From: Lepidonotus clava
Taxonomy: Eukaryota > Annelida > Polychaeta > Phyllodocida > Polynoidae
DNA: 64,000 nucleotides
Reading direction: 5' to 3'
Assembly (NCBI GenBank): GCA_936440205.1
Contig: OW387133.1
Span: 47,208,374 to 47,272,373 of the forward strand
Below are positions 60,001 to 64,000 of the stretch, in pieces. Under the pieces are notes generated by a model. That model was given only the letters and a program-made list of their open reading frames with translations. It had not been told where the DNA came from and searched no databases. How positions within the stretch are numbered: the first letter of the stretch is position 1; the number at the start of each line of letters is the position of its first letter. The translations under genes were made by a program, and so were the position numbers.

Positions 60001-63000
60001 ACGATGTTGACAAAGTCGCATTTACATCATCCCAAACTAGAACTTCAACGTTTTGGGGGGACTGCCCTGTGGAACAGGCAAGTGTTTTATTAGAAAGTGT
60101 AATGTCTGTATTTAACCAGTAATAGAATCATGTGAATTATGCTTTGGGGAACAACGGTACAGAACGATATGTAAATATACGTGGCAGTATCACAGAAATT
60201 TTGTAAAAAAAACAACACAAAAAAACATTGCCAGTGTTCCTTACCGATAGGACCCCATAAAATGATTATATATCTATTTCAACATAATGAGATTAATAAT
60301 ATTATGAATTATATTATAATACAGATATTCAAATTGCCTAATGTCGCGTAATCCCATTAAGAAATGCAAAATGTTCCAAGTATATTGCAACTTATGTATT
60401 CCATACTAAGACGACTTGATTTGTTTCGGATTTTTACAGTAACCCTGTTTCAAATACGAGACATGATCTTCATACAATACATTAACAAAGAAATAACGTT
60501 ATAACATTAATGGGATGAAATAAAACATCTACATTTTGAATATTATTCAGATCAAGGGTCAAGTTGAAAAAGATTACCAGAATCGACCCTGCTGTTTATA
60601 TAAGATGAAGACAGGTATATCATTTGTCATATACAAAATAGCATGTGGGCAGTATTTGCTGAGAGGACCAACCTGATTTCGCCATTAACCTTACAAGCGA
60701 GATGTTCTTTTCTGCTCCCAGATCTACCATTATCCAGGGGTACGCCAAAGTATCGCCTGTGGCCGCACAGTTAGTGCGGTCGTGGTCCACAATGTAGTCT
60801 GTGCTTCCCCATCCAGGGGAACTCATGGACACATTCATTCTCATTGCCAGGTTTGGGTGGGCTGGAAATTTCATAAGACCGGTGCATGCTTCTTCACACG
60901 AGCAAGGAAAAAGCTCACTCGTTATCATCGGTTTAAAACGTTTGAACTAGTTAGATATTGATTGAATTGCAATCGGTGTCCCGCTTGTATTAATACATTT
61001 TCCTCAAAGGAATGAAGTACATGTATAATTATGGTTTCTAATGCTAACTACAAGCTTTTGTACTTCATACGGCCATCAGCTAATGTTACCTGTAATTACA
61101 GCTTTGAAGGGCGGTACCATTGTACAATTCAACTAATAATATTCTTGTCGTTTGAGTGATCAGAATTGGTCAAAATGATAAGAACTAATTGAAAAGACCA
61201 GAAAATATTTAATGTTTCCATTCAGCGATGCGACAAGAAATATATCAATAATGAGTGACTGCTTTAAAACATGTAACAATGTTAGATATTAGTCGCTAGC
61301 TAACTCTAAGTCGTCCAGTATTCTGTTTGCATGGCTTAACCCCCTAGACTTGTTTAGTCTCAAACATTACCATTTTAAAGTCAAATATATGATTTAGTGA
61401 TATAATCTTTGAGTTATGGCCAGTGCGAAACACCCCCTTATACTTGTTTACAAATCACGTTCGGGAAAATTAGAAATGTAAAACTTTAACAGTATCCTGA
61501 TTAATACCCCCTGGACAACGTGTTGACCTCCTGGACAATGTATTGCCAACGTTAACGCCCACAAAATGTGTATTTGTAATCAGAAGCGGCTTTATAGTTG
61601 TCATTACTTACATTGTTCACAGTGTGTTCCAATATAATTCGGGAGACAAAGACATTTGTACCAGACCTTAGGCGAAGGATAGTGCTTGCAAGTGGAGCCG
61701 AATTGACAGGGGTTGCTATCACACGGATTAACTGAAAAACAAACCAGTAAGTGACATAAACATTTCCAGTTAAAATTCAACCACAGGTGCAGGGAAAATA
61801 TGGAAGCTATTCCCATGCTATAACTTATGCTCAAAAGTACAGTCCTGATGAGTGAAGAGACCGTCATTTCAAGACACGTAATACGTGGTTTACACATTGA
61901 AATAGTAAAGTTTATGACAATATAGCGTCGACCCTAAATAGGTTAACAGACACATAATGCAGTGTTAAGGGGGGAACCCACTGAGCGACTTTACTATATA
62001 TAATCTGGTATCTTTTATCTATGCTGTCATAAAACTGTCGGAATCCTAACTAGGAGAACAAAACGGTATCAAGGTCGGATCAAAATGTATGGAAGATTCA
62101 AGATTCTGTTAAGTTTAATAATAACTGGACGTGGCCATTAAGGTTAAGAATGTATTTCTGTTAATGCAACTCGCCATTTAATCAAACTGTGGTTCCTGTT
62201 GCGATTTTTGTAGACTTTCCGATACGTTTAGTAGGTTCTATTTATATAAAATTTACTGAACATCATGAAAACGTCATATGATTGTAAGAGATAAGCAGCC
62301 CACTTAAATCCGTGTATAAGCTATATTGTTTAGGCTCTAGAGTCATTATTATTTAATCATGATTATAATTCTTTATTCAATGAGTAGCTCGCTACATTCT
62401 GTCTGTGCCTAAAAGAAGAAGGCATTTGCACGCTCCAATAAAGCAGGAGGATGAGGTTCAATAAGTAAACATTTGCGGATCTTTACTTACAAAACGAACA
62501 TTTCGCTCCAAGTCTACCACTGGGACATGAACACTTTGGCCATCGGTATTTATGCATGCGGCATGTACCGCCATTCTCACAATAACCTATGCAGAGATTT
62601 TCTGAAAAGGTGACAAAACAATCTTATTATAGCACAAACGTTTCCAATCATTCACTTATTCGTACTAGATCTGTCCAATGGGAAAAAACCTTGGTCACAT
62701 GACCCAAGCATCCCAACACGTGGGTTTGTAACCTAGAAATAGCTTTTCTGTAATCATTAGATTAATTATCCAAGTAACAACTCAAAATGTGACATTGAAG
62801 TAAAAAATAAATACGACACCACGAAAATAGGTAATAGTTGAAATATGACCATAAAGGTGTGTAAGCTGGAGTGCCTGGAATTGCCAATTGCCTTGAATAA
62901 CACAAACTATTGTTTTCCATGACTATTCTAGTATTTTGGTCAAGTGATCCACTTCAGCCAATCAGCTGCTACGTACCTAGCTCTTGAAATGCCAAAAAAG

Positions 63001-63705
63001 GCGACTTGTTTCATGAAATTAAACCTGGCCTATTGGCTTCTTTGGCACTCAACGGTTAACACCCATCTGTTGTTCACTTATGCTTGGGGAAATAACATTA
63101 TAATGGTGAACCATACCCGAGAACAGAGCCAGGGACAAGGGGTCTTAGTTGCGACCACCTACTGACCTGAGAACGACACCATCTGAAAGAGGGTTCGGAC
63201 AGGTGTTCCAGCAAGGCTTATATATTACAGAGAATTATACTATATGTTAGTATACAACTCTCTCTGCTAACATATTAGATCAGATACTCGATACACTGAT
63301 CATGAATATGATTGTAGCGATTTGACAGTCATCAACACAGGCTTACGTTTGACCCCCCCCCCCCCCCCCCCCCCCCAATCTCTTTTTATCACTTATACTG
63401 GAGCATCAAGCTATGCGGTCCCCAAAACTCATGAAACCCTCAACAACCCTGAAATATCTCGAAGACCCTGAGCCCCATCCACCTTTCAACATTTCAAAAT
63501 TGTTACTTACCATATTCACAGTGTATTCCAACATAACTTGGATCACAATGACATACGTAGTGGACGTCTGGCGAAGAAACTGCCTCGCAAGTAGAGTTCG
63601 ATTGACAGGGGTTACTTTCACATGGAGGAGCTGAAAGTTCCTCTGCAGGGGCTGAAAGTTCCTCTGAAGGGTCTGAAAGTTCCTCTGCAGGGGCTGAAAG
63701 TTCCT
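22851..63705 (-). CDS. Polycystin-1-like / receptor-for-egg-jelly family receptor, 5' end outside window
   Basis: A giant multi-domain receptor of the polycystin-1/REJ family, acting at the plasma membrane or cilium as an adhesion or ligand-sensing subunit, usually with a TRPP channel. Forty-one exons were placed, all GT-AG and phase-consistent, giving 2,922 residues plus stop. From the 5' side the first sixteen are 63511-63705, 62491-62601, 61612-61731, 60673-60888, 59854-60066, 59198-59326, 58302-58592, 56386-56638, 52979-53091, 51644-52141, 49328-49450, 48637-48879, 47894-48019, 47487-47612, 47080-47205 and 46673-46798. The remaining exons are listed with their modules. The start codon and signal peptide are not in view. 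Extracellular EGF, lectin and PAN modules are mostly carried by phase 1-1 exons; the channel part resembles PKD1-like proteins throughout. Several paralogues are usual in invertebrate deuterostomes, so no ortholog name is given. Confidence 0.93.
24482..27030 (-). CDS. Receptor exons: membrane helices 3-6 and start of TOP domain
   Basis: Exons 26858-27030, 26467-26574, 26009-26174, 25669-25759, 25140-25348 and 24482-24656. They encode helix 3 (ITVLICLPPSLFIVQIF), a charged cytoplasmic loop, helix 4 (FMLYIGWVVAILAILVPGFF), helix 5 (VVIVAFFATIILY), a charged EEKEYDGKNE / ARARAELETRARAAL stretch, helix 6 (LIVHTVFMVLVVCITYSA) and the first part of the extracellular polycystin (TOP) domain with DFFWWLTDRFIPNYFVVDD and RVGPARLRQHRVKP. 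Exon 25669-25759 uses a GTAACG donor, forced by phase. Helix 6 corresponds to S1 of the TRPP-like channel part. Confidence 0.93.
27031..30999. other. Receptor introns between PLAT and helix exons
   Basis: Introns 27031-28164, 28511-29357, 29519-30294 and 30466-30999 are AT-rich and carry nothing recognisable except an A-rich run with AAAAAAAAAC units near 29300-29332, perhaps a SINE tail. Antisense frames over the exons are shadows. Confidence 0.55.
28165..30465 (-). CDS. Receptor exons: PLAT domain and second membrane helix
   Basis: Exons 30295-30465, 29358-29518 and 28165-28510. They read WRVDPLADDSPQDPFQYLVS, VETGLGRGAGTKSNIFFDML, the YGDSGSRRLIG loop, LGRLYHLKLWHDNSG, WYVHRVVV and FMCNTWLSTTKGDGRLCRTF. 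This is a complete PLAT/LH2 beta-sandwich, which in polycystin-1 binds lipids and proteins on the cytoplasmic side. The last exon then carries helix 2 (RLTCFVALLFLSMVTSAMFY). The donor of the last exon is GTGGGT after AGCGTG, chosen because it joins in frame to ITVLICLPPSLFIVQIF in the next exon. Confidence 0.95.
31000..31239 (-). CDS. Receptor exon: end of GPS, first membrane helix
   Basis: An 80-codon phase 0-0 exon. After the GPS remnant come VIAPPNMIDFSTVWAKFNNL, the conserved polycystin-1 junction, and one hydrophobic helix (VVFSVVIAIICLYFLLLIWA) followed by the charged AVEDRKDLRK that leads into PLAT. Acceptor at 31240, donor GTATGA. Confidence 0.93.
31370..31543. mobile_element. Miniature element with CAGGCC ends and G-rich interior
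   Basis: Starts CAGGCCACGGGG and ends ATATGGGCCTG. The interior contains GGCGGAACTTTTTGAAAA and a GGGGGTGG run. The same order occurs in the element at 51161-51412, so the two belong to one family. hAT-like ends; no clear target duplication. Confidence 0.6.
32581..38636 (-). CDS. Receptor exons: GAIN-like region and degenerate GPS
   Basis: Exons 38499-38636, 38000-38032 (a 33-nt microexon, DGGVTVADATK), 37533-37664, 36555-36645, 34896-35095, 34323-34553, 33887-34051, 33233-33521 and 32581-32705. They encode a helical segment, a charged AEEAAEALE / RARREEEKRQ stretch, then the GAIN beta part with ENPFSWG, SISIEFAST and YYLGLKS. The last exon carries a dibasic SRKKRSASN run and the start of the GPS, CRKWDPNQNDWVASGN. 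The GPS continues in exon 31000-31239 as TSCEVEPSPTASAFGAS and lacks the HL-T/S cleavage tripeptide. Exon 34896-35095 could also begin at 35083, in the same phase. Confidence 0.88.
32771..32982. mobile_element. Palindromic miniature element with inverted arms of about 45 bp
   Basis: The left arm runs from CCTTCGTAACTATTTTGGCT to TTGATCAGGG (32773-32815), and the right arm is its near-perfect complement (32935-32980). Between them lie 119 bp of AT-rich sequence including TCATGATCAGTG and CTGATCATG. It sits in the intron just 5' of the GPS exon. No coding capacity; superfamily undetermined. Confidence 0.85.
35500..35626 (-). repeat. tRNA-derived SINE-like sequence
   Basis: On the minus strand a perfect B box GGTTCGAGTCC follows an A-box-like AGTGTAGTGGGTAAC at normal tRNA distance. 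A non-tRNA body follows with CATCCTTGC-like sequence. The aminoacyl stem does not close. This is a tRNA-derived SINE head or old relic. Confidence 0.6.
36143..36512. mobile_element. Miniature element with CCTGGGGTGCCAACC ends
   Basis: The left end CCTGGGGTGCCAACCATAAA and right end TTTTGGTTGGCGCTCCAGG are imperfect inverted repeats of about 28 bp. Interior sequences CGTGGTGGGTATTTTAA and CGTGGGTATTTTAAT are similar direct repeats. About 370 bp, non-coding. Confidence 0.7.
38580..38870. repeat. Tandem partial duplication of exon 38499-38636 and its intron edge
   Basis: A unit of about 98 bp, covering the 5' part of the exon, its acceptor and 40 bp of intron, is present three times: the functional copy (38580-38677) and two diverged copies (about 38678-38776 and 38777-38870). 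Shared words are CAATGATAAAGATAACACTA and CTGACATGGGG. The extra copies have poor acceptors and no donor, so they look like pseudo-exon fragments. Confidence 0.85.
38962..41953 (-). CDS. Receptor exons: REJ region
   Basis: Exons 41266-41953, 40426-40592, 39691-39861, 39393-39520 and 38962-39102 encode the REJ (receptor for egg jelly) region. Landmarks are VQLDGATKSYDPDDREGSLT followed by FSWSC, CRRNC, VVKCSGC, ARVKVSCAGC, TKFVVECSGW, PLKYRF, LLYFGSLP and the closing VVIDTYGAKATTTVKV. REJ modules stand before the GAIN/GPS part in polycystin-1 and sperm REJ proteins; in sea urchin sperm they are linked to egg-jelly recognition and the acrosome reaction. In exon 40426-40592 the internal GTAAGG donor, not the apparent one at 40396, preserves the frame. 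Confidence 0.9.
43744..44412. mobile_element. TTAA-flanked element with TTTCCACCGAATGAT ends, interrupted by a SINE
   Basis: Begins TTAAGCCGGGTTTCCACCGA and ends TTTGGTGGGAACCCAGCTTA. Both sides of the interior repeat ACAAATGACTG / CAGTCATTTACAAATG words. A SINE occupies 43964-44205, splitting it. A second copy begins at 63909. No transposase. Confidence 0.75.
43964..44205 (-). mobile_element. tRNA-derived SINE inserted in the 43.7-kb element
   Basis: On the minus strand: GGTGGCCAACGTCC as A box, GGTTCGAGTCC as B box (44126-44116), a body of about 150 bp, then an A-rich tail (poly-T on the plus strand from 43964). Order, spacing and tail are those of a tRNA-derived SINE. A similar tail-side sequence follows the poly-T run at 7182. 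The plus-strand frames here are translations of the SINE. Confidence 0.75.
45026..45107. repeat. Two direct and one inverted copy of TATCTCTCAGGCATC
   Basis: GTATCTCTCAGGCATCACCA occurs at 45026 and 45059, and GATGCCTGAGAGATAC, its complement, at 45092-45107. The second and third copies can form a 16-bp stem. Confidence 0.85.
46524..48145. repeat. Tandem array with exact 407-bp period carrying the EGF exons
   Basis: Four head-to-tail units, each one EGF exon plus intron, with starts 407 bases apart. A fifth, diverged unit follows with an insertion (48239-48574) and the fused double-EGF exon. Intron words such as GATACCAAGTTTCTATCAAG and TGAGAACATCAGCTTTCACC recur in register. Confidence 0.95.
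46673..48019 (-). CDS. Receptor exons: four near-identical tandem EGF exons (domains 8-11)
   Basis: Exons 47894-48019, 47487-47612, 47080-47205 and 46673-46798 are each 126 nt and start exactly 407 bases apart. All encode VSPTSPCESNPCM-Y/F-DGTC, then TNQESIFSCQCSSDR and TCQET, with six intact cysteines. Each has a pyrimidine-rich acceptor ending CTATAG and a GTAGGCC donor and is phase 1-1, so any subset gives an in-frame protein. The introns are as similar as the exons, which points to recent tandem duplication or ongoing conversion. No copy shows a stop or broken splice site. Confidence 0.88.
48239..48574. mobile_element. Miniature element inserted in the fifth array unit
   Basis: Comparison with the other four units shows about 336 extra bases between AATACCTT and GTGG. 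The ends TTGGCCCATTGCACAAT and ATTGTGCAAGAGGCCAA are inverted repeats. A 2-bp TT duplication is possible. It is absent from the sister units, so it arrived after, or was not copied by, the array expansion. Confidence 0.8.
48637..48879 (-). CDS. Receptor exon: fused double EGF (domains 6 and 7)
   Basis: One 243-nt exon encodes two EGF domains in a row: CESNPCMYNGTC to GMTCQES, then NRPPCESNPCMYDGTC to GTTCQET. The neighbouring single-EGF exons each have 126 nt and a GTAGGCC donor. Here the same place reads ATAGGCC and runs straight into the next EGF, so the former donor has become codons for N-R-P. Phase remains 1-1. Acceptor after TTTTTAACCTAG, donor GTAGGCC at 48636. Confidence 0.88.
49328..49450 (-). 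CDS. Receptor exon: EGF domain 5
   Basis: Encodes DYEECEYARPCQNSGTCAKT, then GFSCACLSTTTGDRC. Six cysteines; the DYEEC start is reminiscent of, but not a full match to, calcium-binding EGF starts. Phase 1-1, acceptor after CTCATTTCAG, donor GTTTGT. It is more divergent than the EGF array that follows it in the transcript. Confidence 0.85.
50226..50381. mobile_element. Miniature element with GGGGCCTTCCATATAGTACG ends
   Basis: Inverted ends GGGGCCTTCCATATAGTACG and complement, extending about 26 bp, bound 156 bp. The interior has AAATTTTCAAAA / CAGACCCCCC in two direct copies. The ends are highly conserved, so it is probably recent. Confidence 0.9.
51161..51412. mobile_element. Miniature element, CAGGCCCGTACCCAGG family
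   Basis: Begins CAGGCCCGTACCCAGG and ends CCTAGTTAGGCCTG with G/C runs inside. It shares GGTGGAACTTTTGGAAAA and the G run with the element at 31370. hAT-like ends, non-coding. Confidence 0.7.
51644..52141 (-). CDS. Receptor exon: unnamed beta-rich module of about 165 aa
   Basis: A single 498-nt exon, phase 1-1, encoding a cysteine-poor module that starts KMDVYFPRMD and includes QVLLGWEYYAKYDGTFQACV, DDTYKL, RLSVQKGWVIGLMYP and VIAYY. The pattern W-x-Y-A-x2-G-T-F, a V/F strand, then RLSVQ-G-x-VIGL looks like a single beta-sandwich domain. I have an impression of similar unnamed modules in other invertebrate adhesion proteins but cannot assign a family. The donor is the GTGAGT at 51643, not the apparent end of the open frame at 51600; only this donor keeps the phase with the next EGF exon. 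Confidence 0.7.
52979..56638 (-). CDS. Receptor exons: PAN/apple-like domain 2, split by a 3.3-kb intron
   Basis: Exon 56386-56638 encodes the first half (DFEPVYVTSFKSSSGVTSNC, then CTEIVSKSVHKLGSC and NVIPNVITY). Exon 52979-53091 encodes the second half (DRNCNGLYCSDGDLKLIPDS). Across the junction the sequence NVITY-KDRNCNGLYC matches NVFNY-NRYYCNLQHC of PAN domain 1, and the phases close exactly, which confirms that no exon lies between. The intron contains a cluster of TTAA-flanked elements at 54.6-56.3 kb. Several acceptors are possible for the first exon; the one at 56639 has the best pyrimidine tract. Confidence 0.72.
54578..55384. mobile_element. Three tandem copies of a TTAA-flanked, palindrome-rich element
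   Basis: Copies at about 54578-54830, 54884-55124 and 55133-55384. Each starts GGGGGGAACCCA and ends GGGTACCCCCC. Each interior contains CTGGTCGTTTCGACCAG-type palindromes, AAATCGCTTG, and CTAACAATGTTAG (CTAACAAGGTTAG in the middle copy). Copies one and three also share TATAGGATCCCTGATAGGGG beyond the end, so part of the cluster arose by segmental duplication. None has coding capacity. Confidence 0.8.
55457..56262. mobile_element. TTAA-flanked element with GATCCACGTTGCGAC ends
   Basis: Ends GTGATCCACGTTGCGACA and TGTCGCAACGTGGATCAC are perfect 18-bp inverted repeats next to TTAA and TTTA, bounding about 800 bp. Long stretches are iterated 10-12-bp words: GGACCGATT and AATCGGCTGG on the left, CCAGCCGATTTC in the middle, GGACCGATT again on the right. 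No open frame of note. Confidence 0.85.
57039..57248. mobile_element. Fourth copy of the GGGGGTACCCATTGAGCGAC element
   Basis: Starts TTAAAGGGGGTACCCATTGA and ends AAATGGGTATCCCCCTTTAG. The interior is a large imperfect palindrome, with CTAGTTATGGTTGCTTGATT and its complement on opposite sides. It is the most symmetric member of the family. Confidence 0.8.
57391..57462 (-). repeat. tRNA-derived relic
   Basis: On the minus strand AGGCCTAGTGGGTAGCA resembles an A box and GGTTCAATTCT a B box, at tRNA spacing. The T-arm and acceptor stems pair poorly, so it is not a functional tRNA. Confidence 0.5.
58302..58592 (-). CDS. Receptor exon: PAN/apple-like domain 1
   Basis: A 97-codon exon containing FELILHAEASLAAGC, then DVSQCLDLAHRFDANVFNY, YCNLQHC and GGYDVYRS. 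The order C, C-L-x2-A, F-x-Y, C-x3-C is that of PAN/apple modules, which bind proteins or glycans. The following exon pair encodes a second copy with the same landmarks. The classification rests on pattern rather than a profile search. Acceptor after TTTTCACTACAG, donor GTAAGT. Confidence 0.7.
59198..59326 (-). CDS. Receptor exon: EGF domain 4
   Basis: Encodes DPCSSDPCINGVCTGAGTTY, then CSCAPWNFGPNC and a short tail. Six cysteines in EGF order, phase 1-1, acceptor after CTATTTTTCAG, donor GTACGA. It sits between the lectin domain and the first PAN-like domain. Confidence 0.85.
59854..60888 (-). CDS. Receptor exons: fucolectin-type (FTP/F5-8-like) lectin domain
   Basis: Two exons, 60673-60888 and 59854-60066. 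The first contains NLAMRMNVSMSSPGWGSTDY, a DHDRTNCAATGD segment and PWIMVDLG; the second contains NVEVLVWDD, TSCRRYHHRL, a C-to-GRFVGLKYLR segment and the closing LVLCEIEVYE. NLA-start, PW-VDLG, GR-V-LKY and LCEIEVY are the hallmarks of eel-fucolectin/tachylectin-4 (FTP) domains, which bind fucose-rich glycans. The start of the first exon is uncertain: 60888 or 60861 both fit the phase, while a start two bases further out (60890) would create a stop across the junction. Glycan binding is inferred from the family. Confidence 0.85.
61103..61350. mobile_element. Old, diverged copy of the GGGGGAACCC element
   Basis: Keeps CAGCGATGCGACAAGAAAT, AACAATGTTAGATATTAGTC and GCTAGC in the family order, with worn ends near GGGCGGTACCATT and TTAACCCCC. 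It lies in the intron upstream of the lectin exon. Confidence 0.6.
61612..62601 (-). CDS. Receptor exons: EGF domains 2 and 3
   Basis: Exon 62491-62601 encodes an EGF with CIGYCENGGTC and PKCSCPSGRLGAKC. Exon 61612-61731 encodes a second, with CDSNPCQFGSTC and YKCLCLPNYIGTHC. Each has six cysteines in EGF spacing and no obvious calcium-binding consensus at the start. Both are phase 1-1 with GTAAGT donors. The intron between them (61732-62490) holds the start of a TTAA-flanked element at 61965 but no other gene. EGF 3 resembles EGF 1 in length and in the SP-V-Y segment before cysteine 4, suggesting an old duplication. Confidence 0.88.
61965..62110. mobile_element. Left end of another TTAA element
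   Basis: TTAAGGGGGGAACCCACTGA matches the left end of the 54.6-kb family exactly in style; the interior diverges quickly and the right end is not found. Its end coordinate is approximate. A truncated or rearranged copy. Confidence 0.55.
63353..63376. repeat. Poly-C run of 24
   Basis: An uninterrupted C run in the intron between EGF exons 1 and 2. Length may be unreliable in assembly. Confidence 0.9.
63511..63705 (-). CDS. Receptor exon: four EELSAPA-type repeats plus EGF domain 1
   Basis: Minus-strand acceptor at 63706, donor at 63510. The exon opens with about four 21-nt units encoding variants of EELSAPA (one reads EELSDPS), an acidic and proline-rich linker, then an EGF domain from CESNPCQSNSTC to YVGIHCEY with six cysteines. 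Each 21-nt unit contains CTTTCAG, itself an acceptor-like string, so shorter in-frame exon starts are possible. The exon is phase 1-1, so it can be skipped or duplicated without a frame change. Earlier exons lie beyond the window. Confidence 0.85.
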
Positions 63706-63908
63706 CTGGAAAAAGTGACAAAACAATTTCATTGTGACACAAACATTTCATTTTATCTCCCTTATTCATATTGAATGTATCCGATAGGAAACAGGGATAC
63801 ATAGAATTATTTCATGATTGTAAATATCCCGTTACATAATGTCCCCTTATGCCAATGCTCTTGCATCCCTTGTAAAAATATCGTATGGCGAGTTTCACCC
63901 TCTTCATA

Positions 63909-64000
63909 TTAAGCCCTGTTTCCACCGAACGACATTTTCCTAAAGACAGCCTAAGACTTGTAAAGATTTGTAAATCTTTCATAGTCGTTCATAAAATCGT
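63909..64000. mobile_element. Left end of a second TTTCCACCGAACGAC element, cut by the window
   Basis: TTAAGCCCTGTTTCCACCGA, then ACGAC, followed by TGTAAAGATTTGTAAATCTT matches the left end and internal words of the element at 43744. It continues past the window end. Confidence 0.7.

Noticed and set aside
60889-60890. Acceptor giving a start of the lectin exon at 60890
   Set aside because: With the upstream exon's single leftover T it would create a TAA stop at the junction; starts at 60888 or 60861 do not.

Overview
This is eukaryotic nuclear DNA. Most of it is AT-rich intron or intergenic sequence with GC-rich exons, GT-AG splice sites, many short non-autonomous DNA transposons and several tRNA-derived repeats. 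The gene content (a receptor-for-egg-jelly/polycystin-1 type receptor with EGF, fucolectin, PAN, REJ, GPS and PLAT modules) and the frequent AGGCCT-type words in the introns suggest a marine invertebrate deuterostome. An echinoderm is most likely, but a hemichordate or lancelet cannot be excluded from this window.

Layout. About 1-14.0 kb is mostly intergenic, with small transposon relics, a purine tract, a long perfect hairpin near 7.05 kb and three weakly supported promoter or first-exon candidates (minus strand near 4.6 kb, plus strand at 7.78 kb, minus strand near 14.1 kb). From 14,504 to 20,636 (+) lies a complete seven-exon gene for the proteasome alpha subunit PSMA6 (246 aa). A gap of about 2 kb follows. 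From 22,851 to beyond 64,000 (-) lies one very large gene for a polycystin-1-like receptor. I could place 41 exons whose splice phases all agree, giving 2,922 residues in one frame. Its stop codon is inside the window; its start codon and signal peptide lie beyond position 64,000.

The receptor reads, from N to C terminus: short EELSAPA-type repeats, three EGF domains, a fucolectin-type lectin domain, an EGF, two PAN/apple-like domains, an unnamed beta-rich module of about 165 aa, seven EGF domains (four from near-identical tandem exons, two from a fused exon), a REJ region, a GAIN-like region with a degenerate GPS, the first membrane helix, PLAT, then ten more membrane helices with the polycystin extracellular (TOP) domain and a channel-like C terminus. 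This fits a cell-surface adhesion or ligand-sensing subunit paired with a TRPP channel. PSMA6 is a housekeeping gene. The two genes converge tail to tail and I see no functional link.

The main unusual features are: a set of TTAA-flanked miniature elements sharing a terminal motif but with unrelated, palindrome-rich interiors (21, 43.7-44.4, 54.6-57.2, 61-62 and 63.9 kb); an EGF exon amplified four times at an exact 407-bp period beside a fused double-EGF exon that kept intron bases as codons; a GPS without the residues needed for self-cleavage next to a furin-type RKKR site; and a tandemly duplicated exon fragment in the intron at 38.6-38.9 kb.
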